DNA of 64,000 nucleotides from contig JADYUL010000001.1 of assembly GCA_021531795.1 (NCBI GenBank), forward strand, positions 186,001 to 250,000, given 5' to 3'. This document shows, piece by piece, positions 18,559 through 27,422 of this stretch. This DNA comes from Lacrimispora saccharolytica. Lineage in GTDB: Bacteria; Bacillota; Clostridia; Lachnospirales; Lachnospiraceae. The translations under genes were made by a program, and so were the position numbers. Position 1 is the stretch's first letter; each line of letters starts with the position of its first letter. Below the pieces are notes generated by a model that had not been told where the DNA came from, ran no database searches, and saw only the letters and a program-made list of their open reading frames with translations.

Positions 18559-19539
18559 GTGAAAATAGCAATACTGGGATATGGTAACCTGGGTAAGGGA
18601 ATTGAATGTGCTGTTAAGCAAAATGACGATATGGAGCTTGCATGCGTATTCACTCGACGCGATCCGAAGACATTAACAATTAAGACAGCCGGCGTGCCGG
18701 TATACGCCGCCACAGAGGTTGAGGCTCATAAGGATGAATTCGATGTTCTTATCCTGTGCGGAGGCTCAGCAACAGATCTTCCTACTCAGACACCGGAGTA
18801 TGCCAAGATTTGTAATGTTGTTGACAGCTTTGATACACATGCAAGAATTCCGGAGCATTTTGCCAATGTTGATGCGGCTGCCAAGTCAGGCAACAATACA
18901 GCACTTATTTCATGCGGATGGGATCCCGGTATGTTCTCGCTTAACAGACTGTATGCCAACGCTATCCTTCCCGATGGTAAGGACTATACCTTCTGGGGTA
19001 AGGGAGTATCTCAGGGACATTCGGATGCAATCAGAAGAGTTGAAGGCGTTCAGGACGGAAAGCAGTATACAATTCCTGTAGACAGTGCTCTTGAGGCGGT
19101 CAGAAGCGGAGCAAATCCTGAGCTTACAACCAGACAGAAGCATATTAGAGAATGCTTTGTAGTTGCTAAGGAAGGCGCTGATAAGGCTAGGATCGAGGCA
19201 GAGATTAAGAATATGCCTAACTACTTTGCTGATTACGATACAACTGTTCATTTCATCTCACAGGAGGAGCTTGACAGAGATCACAGCGGAATTCCGCATG
19301 GAGGCTTCGTAATAAGAAGCGGCAAGACAGGCTGGGATAATGAATTTAATAATATAATAGAATACAGCCTCAAGCTTGATTCCAACCCGGCATTTACTTC
19401 AGCTGTTCTTGTGGCTTATGCAAGAGCAGTATACAGAATGAATAAAGAAGGTGCTACAGGCTGCAAGACTGTATTTGATGTAGCTCCGGCATACCTCTCA
19501 GCCCTTAGCGGCGAGGAGCTTAGAGCTCACCTTCTTTAA
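18559..19539 (+). CDS. ddh: meso-Diaminopimelate D-dehydrogenase
   Basis: NADPH-dependent enzyme that makes meso-diaminopimelate in one step from tetrahydrodipicolinate, for lysine and peptidoglycan. The protein has 326 residues, close to the Corynebacterium enzyme's 320. It has the Rossmann motif 'ILGYGNLGKGIE', 'VDSFDTHARIPEH', 'SCGWDPGMFSLNR' and 'FWGKGVSQGHSDAIRR', all typical. The GTG at 18559 is 10 bases after a perfect AGGAGG; a longer frame from 18511 would begin without a ribosome site. lysA follows 21 bases later, giving a two-gene lysine branch. Confidence 0.95.
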   Translation: MKIAILGYGNLGKGIECAVKQNDDMELACVFTRRDPKTLTIKTAGVPVYAATEVEAHKDEFDVLILCGGSATDLPTQTPEYAKICNVVDSFDTHARIPEHFANVDAAAKSGNNTALISCGWDPGMFSLNRLYANAILPDGKDYTFWGKGVSQGHSDAIRRVEGVQDGKQYTIPVDSALEAVRSGANPELTTRQKHIRECFVVAKEGADKARIEAEIKNMPNYFADYDTTVHFISQEELDRDHSGIPHGGFVIRSGKTGWDNEFNNIIEYSLKLDSNPAFTSAVLVAYARAVYRMNKEGATGCKTVFDVAPAYLSALSGEELRAHLL

Positions 19540-19560
19540 TATTCCCAAAGGAGAGATAAC

Positions 19561-20811
19561 ATGAATTCGTATATCAATTCCACGGATTTTTTCAAAGGAA
19601 ACAATCCTGAAGCAATTGCAAGTGAATACGGAACACCCGTATATGTATATAATGAGGAGATAATCCGTAAATCCATGGAGACGGTGGAGGGTGTTATTAC
19701 CAAATACCCTTACACTGCCAATTATTCCGTTAAGGCAAATACCAATATTGAGATACTTAAGCTTGCACTTGAGGAAGGCCTTAACTGTGATGCCATGAGC
19801 CCGGGGGAGATTACTCTTTTGCTTAAGGCAGGTTTTCCACCGGAGAAGATATTCTTCGTATCAAATAACGTAGCTGCAGAGGAAATGCAATTTGCAATCG
19901 ATAAGGGTGTGATTGTGAGTCTGGATTCTCTGGATCAGCTTGACAGGTTCGGACAGATTAATCCGGGTGGAAGATGTGCGGTCAGAATCAATCCCGGTGT
20001 TGGTGCCGGACACTCGGAGAAGGTGATTACTGCAGGCAAGAAGACTAAATTTGCAATTGCAGAAGAGGACATCGATAAGATATTCGAAATTGTGGATAAG
20101 TATGACCTTAAGATTGTCGGAATCAACCAACATATTGGTTCGGGTTTTCTTGATCCCAAGCCCTATATTGATGCAGTTACCAATCTGCTTAGAATTGCAG
20201 ACAGATTCGATAATCTGGAATTCATAGACTTCGGTGGCGGATACGGTATTCCGTATCACAAGCTTGATGATGAGAAGCCCTTCCCCATGGAAGATTTTAA
20301 GGTTAAGCTTGAACCGGTGTTGGATGAATTTGTTCAAAGATATGGCAAGACTCCGCTATTCAAGTCCGAACCCGGCAGATACTGCGTGGCTGAAGGAAGC
20401 GTAATTCTATCAAGAGTGCAGGCGATAAAGGTGAATGCCGGAATTAAGTATGTGGGCTGTGATACCGGTATGAATACGCTGATAAGACCTGCGATGTACG
20501 ATTCATATCATGATATTGAAGTGATCAGGGACGGTAAGGTTGTTGACAGAGATGGTAATAACGATATGGAGACTGTCAATGTATCGGGACCGATATGTGA
20601 GACCGGAGATCTTATTGCCAAGGGAAGGCTGCTTCCTAAGGCTAAGACAGGTGACCTCCTTGCAATACTTGATACAGGTGCCTACGGTTATGCTATGGCG
20701 TCAAGCTATAACTCACGTCCGAGACCGGCAGAGGTTATGATCACCAAAGAGGGAAAAGTGGTACAGATCAGAAGAAGAGAAACCATTGAGGATCTCCTCA
20801 GCTTGTTCTGA
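19561..20811 (+). CDS. lysA: Diaminopimelate decarboxylase
   Basis: PLP-dependent last step of lysine synthesis. The protein has 416 residues. The PLP Lys58 is in 'YSVKANTNIEIL', 'HIGSGFLD' and 'FGGGYGIPY' hold the phosphate, 'SEPGRY' and 'GPICETGD' (catalytic Cys) form the dimer active site, and the C-terminus has 'DTGAYGYAMASSYN'. AAGGAG lies just upstream of the ATG. It uses the product of the adjacent Ddh. Confidence 0.97.
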   Translation: MNSYINSTDFFKGNNPEAIASEYGTPVYVYNEEIIRKSMETVEGVITKYPYTANYSVKANTNIEILKLALEEGLNCDAMSPGEITLLLKAGFPPEKIFFVSNNVAAEEMQFAIDKGVIVSLDSLDQLDRFGQINPGGRCAVRINPGVGAGHSEKVITAGKKTKFAIAEEDIDKIFEIVDKYDLKIVGINQHIGSGFLDPKPYIDAVTNLLRIADRFDNLEFIDFGGGYGIPYHKLDDEKPFPMEDFKVKLEPVLDEFVQRYGKTPLFKSEPGRYCVAEGSVILSRVQAIKVNAGIKYVGCDTGMNTLIRPAMYDSYHDIEVIRDGKVVDRDGNNDMETVNVSGPICETGDLIAKGRLLPKAKTGDLLAILDTGAYGYAMASSYNSRPRPAEVMITKEGKVVQIRRRETIEDLLSLF

Positions 20812-20846
20812 TTAATCCGTATGTAGCAAATTTTTGTAGAAAAAAT

Positions 20847-21425
20847 ATGAAGTCATTAATTATTTCGACTGATAATATGATAGATGAGACTTGTGTGCCC
20901 CCATACAGACTAAGTAAAGCTTTATCAATAACAAATAAGTCTGAGAGGGCACGTAGTCTGTGTGCAGGATATCTTCTTGGAACGGCACTTAAGGAAAACT
21001 CCATTCCTATGGATATAGAACCTGAGTATAATAACGGTAAGCCGTATTATGCGGGCTATCCCGATTTCAGATTCAATCTGTCACATTCGGGTAAGTATGC
21101 CGCGATTGTATATAACAGTGAAGGAATAGACGTAGGCATTGATATCCAGGAGAAGAGACCATACAGATCCTCACTTTCAGGAAAAGTGGCTGGTCCTAAG
21201 GATACAGTGACTGACATATTAATGCTCTGGACAATTAAGGAAGCCTACAGTAAGCTTACGGGTCGTGGCATAGTCATGGATTTTACCAAGATAACTTATG
21301 TGAATAACCGCATTGAGGACCTATCGGGGAATGTGCTTGCATATGCTATAGTCAGAGAGAATAATGATTGTTATGTATGCGCTGTTAGTAAGTCTGAGGA
21401 TGTACTTAATCTTACGTTTGATTGA
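20847..21425 (+). CDS. 4'-Phosphopantetheinyl transferase (Sfp/AcpT-like)
   Basis: Transfers phosphopantetheine from CoA to carrier proteins. The protein has 192 residues. The three family motifs are 'FNLSHSGKYAAIV' (76-88), 'GIDVGIDIQEKR' with the Mg2+-binding Asp99, and 'WTIKEAYSKLTGRG' with Glu132 and Lys136. It is shorter than Sfp (about 224) because a loop is abbreviated. No peptide- or polyketide-synthetase gene is nearby, so the partner carrier protein is unknown. The ribosome site is weak, and it sits 35 bases after lysA. Confidence 0.85.
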   Translation: MKSLIISTDNMIDETCVPPYRLSKALSITNKSERARSLCAGYLLGTALKENSIPMDIEPEYNNGKPYYAGYPDFRFNLSHSGKYAAIVYNSEGIDVGIDIQEKRPYRSSLSGKVAGPKDTVTDILMLWTIKEAYSKLTGRGIVMDFTKITYVNNRIEDLSGNVLAYAIVRENNDCYVCAVSKSEDVLNLTFD

Positions 21426-21433
21426 TTTGCTCT

Positions 21434-21462
21434 TGCGAATAACATTTCACTATGATAAACTA
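21434..21462 (+). promoter_or_regulatory. Promoter of tRNA-Leu(CAA)
   Basis: TTGCGA (21434-21439), 17-base spacer, TAAACT (21457-21462), ending 13 bases before the tRNA. Confidence 0.45.
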
Positions 21463-21475
21463 ACATAGTTGTTAG

Positions 21476-21558
21476 CCGGCATGTCGGAATGGCAGACGAT
21501 GCAGACTCAAAATCTGTTGGGCGTAAGCCCGTGTGGGTTCAAGTCCCACTGCCGGCAC
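21476..21558 (+). tRNA. tRNA-Leu (anticodon CAA)
   Basis: Class II tRNA. The acceptor stem GCCGGCA / TGCCGGC is perfect, the anticodon stem GCAGA / TCTGT encloses loop CTCAAAA (anticodon CAA), the variable arm is TTGGGCGTAAGCCCG and the T-arm is GTGGGTTCAAGTCCCAC. CCA is not encoded. It reads UUG. Confidence 0.95.
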
Positions 21559-21566
21559 TGAATTAT

Positions 21567-21595
21567 TGGCATTTCCAAATAAGTATGCTATAATT
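21567..21595 (+). promoter_or_regulatory. Promoter of the SCIFF peptide gene
   Basis: TTGGCA (21567-21572), 17-base spacer, perfect TATAAT (21590-21595) with TGC extension. It starts 9 bases after the tRNA. Confidence 0.75.
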
Positions 21596-21639
21596 ATTCA
21601 TGATTATGTAAATAATGATTTTACAAGGAGGCTTTATAC

Positions 21640-21783
21640 ATGAAGCACATTAAGACATTAAGCACAAGAGATCTTAAGGAATCTATGAAGAAGGGCGGAT
21701 GTGGTGAGTGCCAGACATCATGCCAGTCAGCATGCAAGACATCTTGCACAGTTGGAAACCAGACTTGCGAGAAGCTTAAGTAA
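21640..21783 (+). CDS. scfA: SCIFF ranthipeptide precursor (six cysteines in forty-five residues)
   Basis: A 47-residue ribosomal peptide precursor. It begins 'MKHIKTLSTRDLKESMKKGG', the typical basic leader. The core has six Cys at 21, 24, 28, 32, 36 and 43 with Thr/Ser between them ('CQTSCQSACKTSC'). In SCIFF peptides the radical-SAM maturase joins Cys sulfur to a nearby residue, giving thioether rings (ranthipeptide class, as in CteA of Clostridium thermocellum). AAGGAGG is 10 bases upstream and the promoter is strong. The maturase gene follows after an attenuating hairpin, so peptide should be made in excess over enzyme. Confidence 0.95.
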   Translation: MKHIKTLSTRDLKESMKKGGCGECQTSCQSACKTSCTVGNQTCEKLK

Positions 21784-21811
21784 TCTTATTATTAAATGAA
21801 ATGTACAATAG

Positions 21812-21851
21812 ACTCGAAGTTGTGACAGTGTGTACAGCTTCGAGTTTATTT
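21812..21851 (+). terminator. Hairpin between SCIFF peptide and maturase genes
   Basis: 12-bp stem (21812-21823 with 21834-21845, one G-T pair) and a T-rich tract TTTATTT. It probably limits read-through so the precursor is transcribed more than the maturase. Confidence 0.7.
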
Positions 21852-21880
21852 AGGTGATGATAGTTTAGGAGATTTATACA

Positions 21881-23284
21881 ATGATTCATCAGTACAAGAA
21901 TAATGGATACAACATCGTACTGGATGTAAACAGCGGTTCTGTTCATGTGGTAGATGACTGTGTCTATGAGATAGTACCGGTGCTTGAACCTATTCTTAAG
22001 GCAGGTCTGTCGGGGGAGACAGCGATAGAAGCAGCCTGCATGGCCTGTGAGAAGCTGCCTTACAGCAGCAATGAGATTAGGGAGGTGTGTGAAGAACTGA
22101 TAGCGCTTCATGAGGCGGGACAGCTTTACACACCGGATATCTACGAAGATTATATAATTGATTTTAAGAAGAGAGAGACCGTGGTTAAGGCGTTATGCCT
22201 GCACATTGCGCATGATTGTAACCTTGCATGCAAGTACTGCTTTGCAGAAGAGGGAGAATATCATGGCAGACGTGCTCTTATGAGCTTTGAGGTTGGTCGT
22301 AAGGCGCTTGACTTCCTGGTTGCCAATTCGGGCAACAGGGTTAATCTCGAGGTTGATTTCTTCGGTGGAGAGCCGACTCTTAATTTTGAGGTTGTTAAGC
22401 AGCTTGTTGAATATGGCAGAAGCTTAGAGAAGGAGCACAATAAGAAATTCAGATTTACTCTGACCACTAACGGTGTGCTTCTTAATGATGAGATACTCGA
22501 ATTTGCCAACAGGGAGATGGCAAATATTGTTCTCAGTATTGACGGACGCAAGGAAGTCAATGACCGAATGAGACCCTTCAGGGGAGGGCAGGGAAGCTAT
22601 GATACAATAGTTCCCAAGTTTAAGAAGGTTGCAGAGAGCAGAAATCAGGAGAATTATTATGTAAGGGGCACTTTTACCCATAATAATCTTGATTTTTCCA
22701 ATGATGTAAAGCATCTGGCCGACTTAGGCTTTAAGCAGATATCGGTGGAGCCTGTGGTTGCCAAGCCTACCGACGATTATGCGCTTGTTAATGAGGACAT
22801 TCCAAAGATTATTGAGGAATATGATGAGCTTGCCAAGGATATAATCAGAAGAGCAAAAGAGGGAGAACCGATCAATTTCTTCCACTTTATGATAGATCTT
22901 ACCGGAGGCCCCTGCGTTGCCAAGAGACTGTCGGGCTGCGGCTCGGGAACAGAGTATCTGGCGGTAACACCATGGGGTGATCTGTATCCGTGTCATCAGT
23001 TCGTGGGAAATGAGGATTTCCTTATGGGCAATGTTGATGAGGGCATATTAAGGACTGATATCAGAGATGAATTCAAGTGCACCAATGTGTATGCCAAGGA
23101 GAAGTGTAAGAAGTGCTTTGCCAAGTTCTATTGCAGTGGCGGTTGCGCGGCAAACGCTTACAACTTCCATGGAGATATCAATGATGCATACGATCTCGGA
23201 TGCGAATTACAGCGCAAGAGAGTTGAATGCGCGATTATGATAAAAGCAGCTCTTGATGAGCAAAGTGAAGGAGAGGAACAATGA
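21881..23284 (+). CDS. scfB: SCIFF peptide maturase (radical SAM/SPASM, thioether-forming)
   Basis: Radical-SAM enzyme expected to form the thioether links in the adjacent SCIFF peptide. The protein has 467 residues. An N-terminal peptide-recognition region of about 95 residues precedes the cluster motif Cys113-x3-Cys117-x2-Cys120 in 'AHDCNLACKYCFAEEG'. The barrel has 'VDFFGGEPTLNFE' and 'VLSIDGRKEVNDRMRPF'. The C-terminal SPASM region has many Cys for two auxiliary clusters ('YPCHQF', 'KCKKCFAKFYCSGGCAAN'). AGGAG precedes the ATG. Its stop overlaps the ATG of secDF (ATGA). Confidence 0.95.
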   Translation: MIHQYKNNGYNIVLDVNSGSVHVVDDCVYEIVPVLEPILKAGLSGETAIEAACMACEKLPYSSNEIREVCEELIALHEAGQLYTPDIYEDYIIDFKKRETVVKALCLHIAHDCNLACKYCFAEEGEYHGRRALMSFEVGRKALDFLVANSGNRVNLEVDFFGGEPTLNFEVVKQLVEYGRSLEKEHNKKFRFTLTTNGVLLNDEILEFANREMANIVLSIDGRKEVNDRMRPFRGGQGSYDTIVPKFKKVAESRNQENYYVRGTFTHNNLDFSNDVKHLADLGFKQISVEPVVAKPTDDYALVNEDIPKIIEEYDELAKDIIRRAKEGEPINFFHFMIDLTGGPCVAKRLSGCGSGTEYLAVTPWGDLYPCHQFVGNEDFLMGNVDEGILRTDIRDEFKCTNVYAKEKCKKCFAKFYCSGGCAANAYNFHGDINDAYDLGCELQRKRVECAIMIKAALDEQSEGEEQ

Positions 23285-25530
23285 AAAAGAGTTCAGCAAT
23301 TGTATGGCTTGTTGCATTGATAGCTTTACTCGCAGGCGGCATATATGCTTGTGTGTTCGGTTTTGATGCAGCAGGTACCGGTTCTGCTAAGGAAATCAAG
23401 CAGGGTCTTGACCTGGCAGGAGGTGTCAGCATTACCTATCAGGTTGTCGGCGAGGAAGAGCCGGACAAGGCTGATATGGCAGATACCATATATAAGCTTC
23501 AAAGAAGAGTAGAGGGCTACAGCACAGAGAGCCAGGTATATCAGGAGGGTTCGGACAGAATCAATATTGAGATCCCCGGTGTAAGCGATGCCAATGCCAT
23601 TCTTGAAGAGCTGGGTAAGCCCGGAAGTCTGTATTTCATCCGTGAGACGGATGCTGACGGCAATATGAATTACGGATATGTCAGTCTTGGTGACACAGGC
23701 GGAGTAATGCTCATGCTGACCAAGTCTATTGATGAGCTGAAGGCAAGCGGAGATATCGTGCTTGAGGGTACTGATGTAGCCGATGCACAGGCTGCTTCAT
23801 ATCAGGATAATATGAATAATCAGAACTTTGTGGTAAGTCTTACATTTTCACCTGAAGGAACCAAGAAGTTCGCAGATGCAACAACAGAAGCTCACAGCAA
23901 GGGTGAGACAATCGCAATCTATTATGACGGTTCGATCGTATCAGCACCTTCCGTTAATGAGCCTATCACCAACGGTCAGGCTCAGATCTCAGGTGACTTC
24001 ACTTATGAAGAGGCTGACAAGCTTGCCTCAACTATAAGGATTGGTGGTCTTAAGCTTGAGCTTGAAGAACTTAGAAGTAATGTCGTTGGTGCTCAGTTAG
24101 GTGAGGAAGCGATTTCGACCAGTATAAAGGCTGCACTTATCGGTTTTGCAATGGTAGCAATTCTTATGATTGTAATCTACTTCATTCCCGGACTTGCTTC
24201 AGTTATTGCGCTGGGTCTCTATACAGTAATTACGGTACTTCTTATCAATGCATTTGATATAACACTTACACTTCCCGGTATTGCAGGTATCATTCTTTCA
24301 ATAGGTATGGCGGTGGATGCGGATGTTATTATCTTCGCGCGTATCAGAGAAGAACTTGCTAAGGGTAAGACCGTGGCATCGGCAATTGATATAGGTTTCA
24401 AGAAGGCTATGTCAGCAATTCTTGACGGAAACATCACAACTCTTATTGCTGCATTTGTGCTGGGCATTATGGGTTCGGGCTCTGTTAAAGGTTTTGCTCA
24501 GACACTTGGACTTGGTATTGTGGTATCAATGTTTACAGCACTTGTGATTACCAAGGTTATCCTTAAGTCCTTCTATGCAATCGGAATTAAGAATGAGAAG
24601 TTCTATGGTGCGGCTAAAGAGAGGAAGACTGTACACTTCCTTAAGAAGAAGAACATATTCTTCGCATTGTCACTTGCACTTATTCTTGGTGGCTTCGTTG
24701 TTATGGGTATTAACTCATCAAACGGCAAGGGGGCCCTCAATTATTCGCTTGAGTTCAAGGGTGGTACATCTACCTCGGTAGTATTCAATGAGGATATGGA
24801 TCTTGCAACAATAGATTCGTCTGTAGTTCCTGCTATTGCTGAGGTTATCGGCGATAATCAGATTCAGTGCCAGAAGGTACAGGGCAGTACAGAGGTTGTA
24901 ATTAAGACCAAGACTCTGAGCGTTGAGCAGAGAGAGGCAATGAATACCGTTCTTGTGGATAAGTTTGGCGTTGAGAAGGAAAAGATCGTTGCTGAGACAA
25001 TCTCTTCCACAATCTCAAATGAGATGAGAAGGGATGCACTTGTTGCTGTAGTAGTTGCAACAATCTGTATGCTTGTATATATCTGGTTCAGATTCAAGGA
25101 TATCCGATTCGCTGCAAGCTCGGTTCTCGCGCTTGTTCATGATGTTCTTGTAGTATTAGCCTTTTATGCGGTGGCAAGGGTTAGTGTAGGTAACACCTTC
25201 ATCGCTTGTATGCTTACGATTGTCGGTTATTCAATCAATGCTACAATCGTAATCTTTGACAGAATCAGAGAGAATCTGCCGGGACTTGGCAAGGGCGCAC
25301 TGGATGAGCTGGTGGACAAGAGTATCAACCAGACACTCAGCAGAAGTATCTTCACATCTGTAACAACCTTTGTAATGGTTGCTGCACTTTATGTACTTGG
25401 TGTAACATCAATCAAGGAGTTTGCACTTCCGCTCATGGTTGGTATCGTATGCGGTACATATTCATCCGTATGCTTAACGGGTGCTATGTGGTACGTATTC
25501 AAAACCAAAACAGTTAAGAAGGAAGATTAA
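23281..25530 (+). CDS. secDF: Fused SecD-SecF protein translocase accessory subunit
   Basis: Proton-driven membrane partner of SecYEG that pulls exported proteins out of the channel. The protein has 749 residues, with SecD (about 1-440) and SecF (about 455-749) joined. SecD shows 'IKQGLDLAGGVSITYQV' near the N-terminus, then a periplasmic P1 domain and 'SIGMAVDADVIIFARIREEL' in the membrane. SecF has 'EFKGGTSTSVVF' and 'VGYSINATIVIFDRIRENL'. The fusion is common in Firmicutes. Its ATG overlaps the scfB stop, so it is translationally coupled to the SCIFF maturase, suggesting but not proving a link with export. Confidence 0.96.
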   Translation: MKKSSAIVWLVALIALLAGGIYACVFGFDAAGTGSAKEIKQGLDLAGGVSITYQVVGEEEPDKADMADTIYKLQRRVEGYSTESQVYQEGSDRINIEIPGVSDANAILEELGKPGSLYFIRETDADGNMNYGYVSLGDTGGVMLMLTKSIDELKASGDIVLEGTDVADAQAASYQDNMNNQNFVVSLTFSPEGTKKFADATTEAHSKGETIAIYYDGSIVSAPSVNEPITNGQAQISGDFTYEEADKLASTIRIGGLKLELEELRSNVVGAQLGEEAISTSIKAALIGFAMVAILMIVIYFIPGLASVIALGLYTVITVLLINAFDITLTLPGIAGIILSIGMAVDADVIIFARIREELAKGKTVASAIDIGFKKAMSAILDGNITTLIAAFVLGIMGSGSVKGFAQTLGLGIVVSMFTALVITKVILKSFYAIGIKNEKFYGAAKERKTVHFLKKKNIFFALSLALILGGFVVMGINSSNGKGALNYSLEFKGGTSTSVVFNEDMDLATIDSSVVPAIAEVIGDNQIQCQKVQGSTEVVIKTKTLSVEQREAMNTVLVDKFGVEKEKIVAETISSTISNEMRRDALVAVVVATICMLVYIWFRFKDIRFAASSVLALVHDVLVVLAFYAVARVSVGNTFIACMLTIVGYSINATIVIFDRIRENLPGLGKGALDELVDKSINQTLSRSIFTSVTTFVMVAALYVLGVTSIKEFALPLMVGIVCGTYSSVCLTGAMWYVFKTKTVKKED

Positions 25531-25536
25531 GTATTC

Positions 25537-25568
25537 AGGCACCGGTGGTAACATCGGTGCCTTTTTTG
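25537..25568 (+). terminator. Intrinsic terminator after secDF
   Basis: 8-bp stem aggcaccg / cggtgcct followed by six T. recJ starts only 8 bases later. Confidence 0.75.
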
Positions 25569-25575
25569 AAGAAAA

Positions 25576-27357
25576 ATGGCCAAATGGATTGAGACAAGAA
25601 TAGGTGCCGATTTTATGGCACTTGCAGGTCAACTGAATATTGACCCGGTAGCTGCGAGGGTACTTATAAACAGAGGACTTAAGAACGCAGAAGATATGGG
25701 ATTGTTTCTTGAAAGCGGTGAGGAAGTGTATCATGACCCATATTTGTTCGAGGCGATGGAAAAAGCTACAGAACTCATTCTTGATACCATCGACAGGAGA
25801 GAAAAAATCAGGATAATAGGTGACTATGACGTTGACGGAATAACATCAACCTATATTCTCCTTAAAGGCCTTGAAACTCTCGGCGCAGATGTGGATTATG
25901 CCATTCCCGATAGGATTCAGGACGGATACGGACTAAACAAAAGCCTGATTAGCAAAGCTATTGAAGATGGAATATCGCTTATTATCACCTGTGACAACGG
26001 AATTGCTGCAGGAAGCGAGATAAAATATGCTATGGAGAACGGAATCAGGTGTATTGTTACGGATCACCATGAGGTTCCCTTTACAGTGGATGATAATGAT
26101 AATAAGAACTATGTAATACCGGATGCAGACTGCGTAATTGATCCCAAGATACCGGACTGTGCTTATCCCTTAACCGGGATATGCGGGGCTATGGTATCGT
26201 ATAAGCTTATTATCGCACTAAGCAGGAAGAGAGCAATTGCTACAGAAGTGTTGGGTGAGCTTGAGGAGATGGCCGGTCTAGGCACTGTATGCGACATAAT
26301 GGAGCTTAAGGATGAAAACAGGGCTGTGGTTAAGAATGCCCTTAACCGTATGGATTCAAGCAATAATAAAGGACTTAAGGCTTTGATTTCCGTGAATGGA
26401 TTAAAATCTCCGATAAGCGCTTATCATCTGGGGTTTGTGATAGGTCCCTGCCTTAATGCAACAGGAAGATTGGATTCGGCACATCTGTCTGTTGAACTGC
26501 TAAGGAGCAGAAGCTATGAAGATGCAGTTGTTAAGGCAACTGAGCTTAAGAGACTGAATGATATACGTAAGACTATGACCGAACAGGGAATTGACAGTGC
26601 GCTTAAGGTTATTGATACAGAGGGATTGAAGGAGGATAAGGTACTTATCGTATATGTCCCCGATATTCATGAGAGTCTGGCCGGAATTATCGCCGGCAGG
26701 ATCAAGGAGAAATACTACAGACCGACCATCGTACTTACCGACGGTGAGGAAGGTCTCAAGGGCTCGGGAAGAAGTATCGAAGGCTATAATATGTTTGAGG
26801 AACTTAACAAGTTTAGAAACCTCTTTACTAAATTTGGCGGACATGCCATGGCAGCCGGATTAAGTCTTGAAAAGAATAACCTGTCAGTGCTCAGGGATAA
26901 GCTAAACGCAGGCTGTCTGCTTCAAAGTGAGGATTTTGAAGAAAAGATAAGGTTCGACGCAGAGATCCCGCTTAGCTATGTTACGGAGAGACTGGTAGAA
27001 AATCTAAGTCTTATGGAACCCTTTGGAATGGGTAACCCGAAGCCTCTTTTTGCCTGCAGAAGTGTGGAGCTTCTGGATGTTAGAATCATGGGCAAGGAAG
27101 GTAACATGTGTAAGCTTACCGGTCGCCCTTCGGGTGATAACAGGAACCATGAACTCCTGCTCTTCAAGGGGATGGACAGATTGAAACGGGAGCTTGCCAA
27201 TGTCTTTGGTGAGAGTCAGTCCGAAGCGTTTTTTGCAGGTAAGAAACATGTACCTATGCATATTCATGTTCTGTATGAGCCCGGAATAAACGAATTCAGA
27301 GGCAGGAGAAGTCTTCAGTTTGTGATACGGGATTTCAAGGTAGATGCAAATGTTTAG
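25576..27357 (+). CDS. recJ: Single-stranded-DNA-specific exonuclease RecJ
   Basis: 5'-3' exonuclease acting in recombination and repair. The protein has 593 residues. DHH-family motifs are 'IRIIGDYDVDGITSTYIL' (Asp83 and Asp85), 'ITCDNGIAAG', 'IVTDHHEVPF', 'LAGLGTVCDIMEL', and the DHHA1 motif 'FTKFGGHAMAAGLSL'. The C-terminal OB-like region ends with 'RSLQFVIRDFKV'. The start ATG lacks a clear ribosome site because it follows the secDF terminator, so the start is less certain than the gene. Confidence 0.95.
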   Translation: MAKWIETRIGADFMALAGQLNIDPVAARVLINRGLKNAEDMGLFLESGEEVYHDPYLFEAMEKATELILDTIDRREKIRIIGDYDVDGITSTYILLKGLETLGADVDYAIPDRIQDGYGLNKSLISKAIEDGISLIITCDNGIAAGSEIKYAMENGIRCIVTDHHEVPFTVDDNDNKNYVIPDADCVIDPKIPDCAYPLTGICGAMVSYKLIIALSRKRAIATEVLGELEEMAGLGTVCDIMELKDENRAVVKNALNRMDSSNNKGLKALISVNGLKSPISAYHLGFVIGPCLNATGRLDSAHLSVELLRSRSYEDAVVKATELKRLNDIRKTMTEQGIDSALKVIDTEGLKEDKVLIVYVPDIHESLAGIIAGRIKEKYYRPTIVLTDGEEGLKGSGRSIEGYNMFEELNKFRNLFTKFGGHAMAAGLSLEKNNLSVLRDKLNAGCLLQSEDFEEKIRFDAEIPLSYVTERLVENLSLMEPFGMGNPKPLFACRSVELLDVRIMGKEGNMCKLTGRPSGDNRNHELLLFKGMDRLKRELANVFGESQSEAFFAGKKHVPMHIHVLYEPGINEFRGRRSLQFVIRDFKVDANV

Positions 27358-27422
27358 ACTATAAAAATATGAGTTGAACTGATATACTGATTATAAGTAA
27401 TTACTGATAATAAGGAGGCAAT

